The notes beneath the pieces were generated by a model. That model was not told the DNA's origin. It did not search any database and was given only the letters and a program-made list of their open reading frames with translations. From JAFGQU01 sp964483625 (GTDB lineage Bacteria > Omnitrophota > Gorgyraeia > Duberdicusellales > 4484-171), in contig CAZABB010000032.1 in the NCBI GenBank assembly GCA_964483625.1, positions 1 to 19,940 of the forward strand: a stretch of DNA of 19,940 nt. Direction: 5' to 3'. A program made the translations under genes and the position numbers. Every line of letters starts with the position of its first letter. Position 1 is the stretch's first letter. This document shows, piece by piece, positions 15,259-19,940 of this stretch.

Positions 15259-15615
15259 TTATTTACGAGTCGATTTTGACTTCAGCAGCATTTCCTGGAG
15301 ATCATCCTCAAGTTTCTCTTTCATTACCTTTACTTTTTCCAACTCGTCGGTGAGCGCCTGGTTTTGACTTTGAAGCGATTCAATCTGCGCCTCTTTGCTT
15401 TTAAGCCTCTCTTTCAGGTCAACGGTACTCTTAAGCAGCGCATCTTTTTCTTCCTGCAAAATATCCTGCATTTTTTGAGACTTCATATACTCAGCCAGGC
15501 TCTCTTTATATTGCTTGGATGTGGCGCTTAACCGCGCCGAGATAGAAATCCCGCCGATAATCAAAAGCAGAATAACCCCCAGTAAAATGCTCAAAAGTAA
15601 CGGATGATTCTTCAT
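15259..15615 (-). CDS. Small membrane-anchored coiled-coil protein, unknown function
   Basis: I do not recognise this 118-residue protein as a named family. An N-terminal hydrophobic helix (about residues 5-25, LLLSILLGVILLLIIGG) is followed by an almost uninterrupted, charged, heptad-like coiled coil to the C-terminus (for example KSKEAQIESLQSQNQAL), ending in basic KSKSTRK. It is most likely a single-pass inner-membrane protein with the coiled coil outside the membrane; orientation is not certain. It starts 3 nt after the OmpA-like lipoprotein gene, whose N-terminal part is also a coiled coil, so the two may interact (inference). A strong terminator follows, closing the two-gene unit. General resemblance to FtsB/FtsL-like architecture is noted but not supported by length or motif. 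Confidence 0.75.
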   Translation of the reverse strand: MKNHPLLLSILLGVILLLIIGGISISARLSATSKQYKESLAEYMKSQKMQDILQEEKDALLKSTVDLKERLKSKEAQIESLQSQNQALTDELEKVKVMKEKLEDDLQEMLLKSKSTRK

Positions 15616-15618
15616 CGT

Positions 15619-16233
15619 TTAGAGTTCTCCCAGTTCTTTTTTGATCTTCTTTACCGTCAGGGGGATAATAACGATCTCTACTCTCCGGTTGAGCGCCCGT
15701 CCGGCTTTGGTATCGTTGGAAGCAACCGGACTGTATTCGCCGTACCCGATCGCGTACATGCGCTTGGAATTCACTCCGTCTTCCTCAAGGAAATGAAGCA
15801 CGCTTAAGGCCCGCTGGGTCGAAAGTTCCCAGTTGGACTTCCAGCGGGAAAGTTTAATCGGCTGGTCGTCGGTGTGACCTTCGATACTGATCTGATGCTG
15901 GGGAACATCTTCCTGTAAAACCCCGGACACTTTCTTGAGGATATCCAGGCTCGGTTCTCTTAGTCTGGCTTTCCCGGAATCAAACAGAACCTCGGCCACA
16001 AAGGTAACAACAAGTCCTTTCTCCTCCATGGACACTCGCACCTGATCGTCGGCGATTTCCTGAGAAAGTTTCTCCTGCAGGATGTTGCGGGCATCACGTA
16101 ACTGATTCAGTTCCTGTTCCAGGGTCCGGATACGTTCGATATCCGAACGTCTCCCCTTTTGAAGGACTATGGAACAGCCCGTCAAAAAGGAAAGGACAAG
16201 AAAAAATGTAAGACAATACGTTCCTAATTTCAT
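15619..16233 (-). CDS. OmpA/MotB C-terminal domain lipoprotein
   Basis: The 204-residue product begins with a lipoprotein signal peptide and lipobox LTGC (Cys20), followed by Ser at +2, which in E. coli would favour the outer membrane. Residues about 30-62 are a predicted coiled coil (IRTLEQELNQLRDARNILQEKL). Residues about 75-192 are an OmpA-like peptidoglycan-binding domain: LFDSGKARLREPSLDIL, IEGHTDDQPI, NWELSTQRALSVLHFL, IGYGEYSPVASNDT and RALNRRVEIVI. The NWELSTQRA form is closest to MotB-type domains, but there is no membrane helix or motA neighbour, so it is a Pal-like envelope tether, not a flagellar stator. It has a strong Shine-Dalgarno and its own promoter upstream. The specific physiological role is not known. 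Confidence 0.88.
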   Translation of the reverse strand: MKLGTYCLTFFLVLSFLTGCSIVLQKGRRSDIERIRTLEQELNQLRDARNILQEKLSQEIADDQVRVSMEEKGLVVTFVAEVLFDSGKARLREPSLDILKKVSGVLQEDVPQHQISIEGHTDDQPIKLSRWKSNWELSTQRALSVLHFLEEDGVNSKRMYAIGYGEYSPVASNDTKAGRALNRRVEIVIIPLTVKKIKKELGEL

Positions 16234-16238
16234 TTTTG

Positions 16239-16244
16239 CCTCCC
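16239..16244 (-). promoter_or_regulatory. Strong ribosome binding site of the OmpA-like lipoprotein gene
   Basis: GGGAGG on the minus strand lies 5 nt before the ATG at 16231-16233 and fixes the start just before the signal peptide. Confidence 0.7.
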
Positions 16245-16260
16245 TTTTTAAATTTTTTTT

Positions 16261-16289
16261 AGATTATCACAGCCCTGCGCCAAAGTCAA
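16261..16289 (-). promoter_or_regulatory. Putative sigma70-type promoter for the OmpA-like/coiled-coil unit
   Basis: On the minus strand TTGACT (16289-16284, -35) is separated by exactly 17 nt from TAATCT (16266-16261, -10). A shifted reading gives TGTGATAAT, an extended -10-like element with 15-nt spacing. Transcription would begin about 20 nt before the ATG, leaving a short AT-rich leader with a strong Shine-Dalgarno. The promoter and the terminator at 15228-15203 bracket exactly two genes. Confidence 0.6.
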
Positions 16290-16482
16290 GTTATTTCATG
16301 AGCTCTCTGAAATTCTCAGAGGGCTTTGATTTCAGTGATTCAAACGGGATTACGGTGATCCAGAAAAACAAGGAAATTCAATACTGCTCTCGGTACGGAT
16401 TCCCCCGGCAAGAATCACCGTCCCTTCCGCTTATCACCACATCAAGTCTTTCCGGATATCAACCCGGTATCTGAAAAAAGAA
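16290..16482. other. Non-coding spacer after hppA with inverted repeats
   Basis: No gene is visible. ACGGTGAT (16352-16359) and ATCACCGT (16414-16421) are a perfect 8-bp inverted repeat 54 nt apart. CTCTGA (16305-16310) and TCAGAG (16316-16321) form a small hairpin just upstream of the -35 box of the following promoter. Neither is followed by a U-tract on the minus strand, so a terminator for hppA is not evident; the hairpin could instead be an operator or an mRNA 3'-end structure. Confidence 0.4.
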
Positions 16483-18534
16483 CTATTTAAACAACGAATA
16501 GGTGATGATAAACTGGCTGAATACAATCGCTACCATTGACATTAATTTCAAAAGAATATTAAGGGACGGTCCTGATGTATCTTTAAAGGGGTCGCCTACC
16601 GTATCGCCAACGACCGCCGCCTTATGGGCATCAGATCCCTTGCCCCCTAAATTACCTTCTTCAATATATTTTTTGGCATTATCCCAGGCTCCGCCGGCGT
16701 TGGCCATCATAACCGCGAGGACAAATCCCGAAACGAGAGCTCCCACCAGAAGGCCGGCTACCGCTTCAACCCCCAACAGAAGGCCGACCAGAACCGGAGA
16801 CGTGAGCGCCAGAAGCGCCGGAGCGAACATCTTCTTCTGGGCCGATTGAGTCGTGATCTTCACGCACGTAGTATAATCAGCCTTGCCTTCTCCGGTCAAA
16901 AGCCCTTTGATTTCACGGAATTGCCGCCGCACTTCCTGGACGATGAATCCGGCCGCCTCCCCCACGGCATTCATCGTAAGCGAACAAAAAACAAACGGCA
17001 ACGCTCCTCCCAAAAGCAACCCGATAAGCAGCCGCACATCCAGAAGCGAAAGGCTTATCGGCGCGCCCAGAATTTCTACTTTTTCTTTATACGCCACGAT
17101 CAACGCCAGCGTAGTCAAAGCCGCACTGCCGATAGCAAAGCCTTTACCGGTCGCCGCGGTCGTATTCCCCAACGCGTCAAGCTGATCGGTTTTCTCCCGT
17201 ACGCTTTTATCTAAACCCGACATCTCCGCAATCCCGCCGGCATTATCGGCGACCGGACCGTAGGCGTCGGAAGCCAGAGTCGTTCCCAGCGTCGAAAGCA
17301 GCCCGACACTGGCAAGTCCGATACCGTATAAACCAAATCCGTAATTCTCCATTCCGCCGGCGACGAAGAAACTGATGAATATCGCCGCGCAGATAACGAT
17401 AACCGGCAACGCCGTCGACATCATTCCCAGAGAAATGCCGCCGATAATAATCGTCGCCGGACCGGTAAGCGAACGATTCGCTAACGTTCTTACCGGAAAG
17501 AAGGACGTTGAGGTAAAATATTCGGTAAAAATACCCAGGAGAATCCCGGCGATAATACCGGTAATAATCGCGTACCACAAACCCAAGGCATCGGGAGAAA
17601 GCAGTCTAAAGATGAAAAATAAGGAAAATATCGCGATCATACCCGCAACCGAGAAAACTCCCCGCCGCAGAGCGAAAATCAGGGATGATTGAGATTCTTT
17701 TTTTGTCCGCACCAGAAAATATCCGATAATCGAAGCGATAACGCCACAGCCCCCTAAAATCAGAGGCAATAAAACACCTTTTAAACCGAGTCCCGCGCTG
17801 ACCGCTAACGCCATCGCGGCAACGACCGAATCGACGTAGGATTCATACAAATCAGCACCCATTCCCGCAACATCTCCCACGTTGTCTCCGACCTGATCGG
17901 CGATAACGGCGGGATTACGCGGATCGTCCTCGGGTATCCCCGCCTCAACTTTACCCACCAGATCGGCGCCGACATCGGCCGCTTTGGTATAAATCCCGCC
18001 GCCGACACGGGCAAACAAAGCATAACAGGAAGCGCCCATCCCGAAGGAAAGCATCGTCGAGGTAATCAGAACAAGATCCTGAGTAAAAAATCTCGAAAGA
18101 AGATAGAACGAAACCGAAAGATATAATAAGGCGATGCCCACAACACTTAATCCCATGACCGTACCGGCACTGAAGGCAACCCGTAACCCCCCATTAATAC
18201 TCTTTCCGGCGGCAAAAGCCGTACGGCCGCTTGAATGCGTGGCGATAAACATTCCGATCCAGCCGCAGAGCGCCGAACAGAATCCGCCGATAAGAAAAGC
18301 AACGGAGACGATTTTCATTTCCAGCGCAAAAAGGATCACAAATACGATCAGAAAAAATATCCCCACCACTTTGTATTGCTGAGAAAGATAACTCTGCGCC
18401 CCCTCCCGGATATATCCGGCAATGGTCTTCATTGCGTCGGTACCTTCGGAATTCTTAAAGATCCATATCCCGACGAAAAGACAGAATACCAGCGCAAGCA
18501 CCGATGAGATCATGACAAATAAGAGAAATTCCAT
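16483..18534 (-). CDS. hppA: Membrane-bound ion-translocating pyrophosphatase, K+-dependent type
   Basis: This integral membrane enzyme hydrolyses pyrophosphate to pump H+ and/or Na+ across the inner membrane. The 683-residue protein has many membrane helices and the catalytic motifs GGGIYTKAADVGADLVGKVEAGIPEDDPRNPAVIADQ, GDNVGDVAGMGADLYESY, ASDAYGPVADNAGG and GDTVGDPFKDTSGPS. In GNTTAATGKG the Ala460 and Gly463 pattern marks the K+-dependent class; K+-independent enzymes have Lys and Thr there. The helix-6 gating segment carries both Glu231 and Asp235 (ESYVDS), so ion choice cannot be read off safely. It starts 16 nt after purA with a strong AAAGGAG and is probably co-transcribed with it. 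Pyrophosphate from biosynthesis would be recovered as ion gradient. Confidence 0.96.
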   Translation of the reverse strand: MEFLLFVMISSVLALVFCLFVGIWIFKNSEGTDAMKTIAGYIREGAQSYLSQQYKVVGIFFLIVFVILFALEMKIVSVAFLIGGFCSALCGWIGMFIATHSSGRTAFAAGKSINGGLRVAFSAGTVMGLSVVGIALLYLSVSFYLLSRFFTQDLVLITSTMLSFGMGASCYALFARVGGGIYTKAADVGADLVGKVEAGIPEDDPRNPAVIADQVGDNVGDVAGMGADLYESYVDSVVAAMALAVSAGLGLKGVLLPLILGGCGVIASIIGYFLVRTKKESQSSLIFALRRGVFSVAGMIAIFSLFFIFRLLSPDALGLWYAIITGIIAGILLGIFTEYFTSTSFFPVRTLANRSLTGPATIIIGGISLGMMSTALPVIVICAAIFISFFVAGGMENYGFGLYGIGLASVGLLSTLGTTLASDAYGPVADNAGGIAEMSGLDKSVREKTDQLDALGNTTAATGKGFAIGSAALTTLALIVAYKEKVEILGAPISLSLLDVRLLIGLLLGGALPFVFCSLTMNAVGEAAGFIVQEVRRQFREIKGLLTGEGKADYTTCVKITTQSAQKKMFAPALLALTSPVLVGLLLGVEAVAGLLVGALVSGFVLAVMMANAGGAWDNAKKYIEEGNLGGKGSDAHKAAVVGDTVGDPFKDTSGPSLNILLKLMSMVAIVFSQFIITYSLFK

Positions 18535-18541
18535 ATCCCGA

Positions 18542-18548
18542 CTCCTTT
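18542..18548 (-). promoter_or_regulatory. Strong ribosome binding site of hppA
   Basis: AAAGGAG on the minus strand with a 7-nt spacer to ATG 18534, within the 16-nt purA-hppA gap. Confidence 0.7.
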
Positions 18549-18550
18549 CC

Positions 18551-19804
18551 TTAGGTTATGATCGCCTGACGTTTCTCTCCTACCGAGACCATCGATATTT
18601 TTTTCCCCGTATGCTTCTGGATAACCGCGATATAGCGACGGGCCTCAAGCGGTAAGCCCCGAATCATCCCGACCCCGGTGAGATATTCCTTCCAGCCCTT
18701 CAGGGTACGGTACCGGGGAGTTATCCGGTCTAAATCGTAGGGAAACAATCCCCTATTTTTCCCTTGGTGGTTATATCCCACACAGCATTTTATTTCTTTT
18801 AGATGATTAAGGACATCAAGTTTGGTAAGGACGATTTCGGTCACGTTATTCAGCAGTACCGAACGCCTCAGGAGGACAAGATCGAGCCAGCCGCAGCGCC
18901 GCGCCCGGTTCGTTGTCGCGCCAAATTCCTTTCCCATCGTACGTAAATATTCTCCCAGCGTACCGCCGGATTCGGTAGGAAACGGCCCCTCTCCCACCCG
19001 GGTCGTATAGGCTTTACTGACGCCGATAATCTTATCTATCTTTAAAAAAGAAGCTCCCGATCCGAGAATCGCGTTGGCAAAAACCGTATTCGATGAGGTC
19101 ACAAAAGGATAGGTGCCGTAATCGACATCAAGAAACGTCCCCTGCGCCCCTTCAAAAAGAAATTTCTTTTTGCGGCGGGAATACAGATAGTCTACCGTGT
19201 CGCAACAGTACGGCTTTAAAATTCTCGCGTACCGGCGATACTGATCATAAATTTTTTTGAAGGAAAAGTACTGGCGGCCGTACACTTCTTTGAATAACGG
19301 GTTTTTCTCCTGAAGATTGTCTTTCAGTTTGAGAGCAAACTTCTTCGGATCAAGAAGATCGACGACACGAATTCCGCACCGGGATACTTTGTCCACATAA
19401 CAGGGGCCGATACCCCGCTTGGTCGTCCCGATCTTTTGTATTCGTTTTGATTCCCGGAAACTGTCCATGACCCGGTGATAAGGCATAATAACGTGAGAAA
19501 GTGATGATATCTTGAGGTTGCCGGGAGAGACATCAATTCCTTTTTTCTTCAAATACCTGATTTCCTCAATCAATACTTCCGGATCGATGACAACCCCGGT
19601 ACCGATAACACATACTTTATTTTTTCTTAAAATTCCGGAAGGGATCAAATGGAAAACAAATTTCTCATCGTTCACAACCACGGTATGCCCGGCATTATTC
19701 CCACCCTGAAACCGCACAATAATGTCGGTATCTTTAGAAAGATAGTCGATGATCTTCCCTTTCCCCTCATCTCCCCACTGCAGGCCTAAAATAGCTTTAT
19801 TCAT
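18551..19804 (-). CDS. purA: Adenylosuccinate synthetase
   Basis: PurA joins IMP and aspartate using GTP, the first step from IMP to AMP. The product is 417 residues when started at ATG 19804, giving the canonical N-terminus MNKAILGLQWGDEGKGK. Further motifs are GGNNAGHTV, IPSGIL, EGAQGTFLDVDYGTYPFVTSSNT, KAYTTRVGEGPFPTE, RRCGW and LTKLDVL. Two normally conserved glycines are replaced: TTGRGIGP reads TTKRGIGP (Lys129) and the later TTGR reads TTNR (Asn299). The P-loop and Asp13/His40-type catalytic positions are intact. An in-frame extension upstream to 19846 lacks family sequence; GGAG lies about 11 nt before the chosen ATG. hppA follows after 16 nt. Confidence 0.95.
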   Translation of the reverse strand: MNKAILGLQWGDEGKGKIIDYLSKDTDIIVRFQGGNNAGHTVVVNDEKFVFHLIPSGILRKNKVCVIGTGVVIDPEVLIEEIRYLKKKGIDVSPGNLKISSLSHVIMPYHRVMDSFRESKRIQKIGTTKRGIGPCYVDKVSRCGIRVVDLLDPKKFALKLKDNLQEKNPLFKEVYGRQYFSFKKIYDQYRRYARILKPYCCDTVDYLYSRRKKKFLFEGAQGTFLDVDYGTYPFVTSSNTVFANAILGSGASFLKIDKIIGVSKAYTTRVGEGPFPTESGGTLGEYLRTMGKEFGATTNRARRCGWLDLVLLRRSVLLNNVTEIVLTKLDVLNHLKEIKCCVGYNHQGKNRGLFPYDLDRITPRYRTLKGWKEYLTGVGMIRGLPLEARRYIAVIQKHTGKKISMVSVGEKRQAIIT

Positions 19805-19859
19805 TTTCTGACACGCTCCATTATTTGTATCACATCGACGCCTCACGCACAGGATCTTC

Positions 19860-19940
19860 TCAATCCCTGCGTTTCCACCGGCGATGTTGCTGTATTGTCT
19901 CGGTATCTACTTCCGTCTCAGGCAACCCGGCACCCCTTTG
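19860..19940 (-). CDS. Possible C-terminal end of an unidentified upstream gene
   Basis: One minus-strand frame is open from the window edge to a TGA at 19860-19862 and encodes 26 hydrophilic residues ending in HRRWKRRD; the other two frames close early. This could be the tail of a gene upstream of purA. It is too short to assign a family, and an open run of this length can occur by chance. The 55 nt from its stop to the purA start hold nothing recognisable beyond the purA ribosome binding site. Confidence 0.35.
   Translation of the reverse strand, partial: QRGAGLPETEVDTETIQQHRRWKRRD

Noticed and set aside
15259..15615. FtsB/FtsL divisome protein
   Set aside because: One membrane helix plus coiled coil fits, but no diagnostic motif and no cell-division neighbours support it.
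19915..19936. Minus-strand GGGGTGCC...CTGAGA resembling the 5' half of a TPP riboswitch ahead of purA
   Set aside because: The second conserved half is not found in proper form, the match falls in an open reading frame, and purA is not a thiamine gene.

Overview
This window is a bacterial chromosome segment in which every recognisable gene lies on the minus strand; read from high to low coordinates it is a nearly gap-free housekeeping region. The MEP isoprenoid pathway, undecaprenyl diphosphate synthesis, an OmpA-like lipoprotein and a site-2 protease together indicate a diderm (Gram-negative-type) bacterium. Gene order, compact proteins and divergent versions of core enzymes fit an uncultured lineage of the PVC superphylum or its neighbours. 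Omnitrophota (OP3) is my best guess, but it is an inference and not proven. A run of ten Ns (9593-9602) shows that this is a draft or metagenome scaffold.

Layout in the direction of transcription. (1) 19940-16483: the tail of an unidentified reading frame, then purA and hppA, a membrane pyrophosphatase. (2) 16289-15203: a self-contained unit with a good sigma70-type promoter, an OmpA/MotB-domain lipoprotein, a small membrane-anchored coiled-coil protein and a rho-independent terminator. (3) 15168-5504: uppS, cdsA, dxr, rseP, ispG, proS, rimP, nusA, infB. These genes are tightly packed, several with 4-nt ATGA stop/start overlaps, and join lipid-carrier, phospholipid, isoprenoid and envelope-protease genes to a translation/transcription-factor block. 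(4) 5503-5344: a non-coding spacer with a compact palindromic element. (5) 5343-2407: trpS, scpA, ruvB and a DUF2905 gene. (6) 2304-1: tgt, trmD and the start of rplS, with a repeat-like spacer between trmD and rplS.

Functional links: dxr and ispG make isoprenoid precursors, uppS turns them into the C55 lipid carrier, and cdsA makes CDP-diacylglycerol. proS, rimP, nusA and infB serve tRNA charging, 30S maturation, transcription elongation and initiation. tgt and trmD modify tRNA next to ribosomal protein L19.

I found no defence system, CRISPR array, transposase or biosynthetic cluster, and no strong candidate for a wholly new system. The items most worth a second look are a prolyl-tRNA synthetase whose editing domain is replaced by a small zinc-ribbon-like insert, an IspG lacking a normally conserved glutamate, the structured palindromic element ahead of trpS, and the promoter-OmpA-coiled coil-terminator cassette that ends just before uppS.
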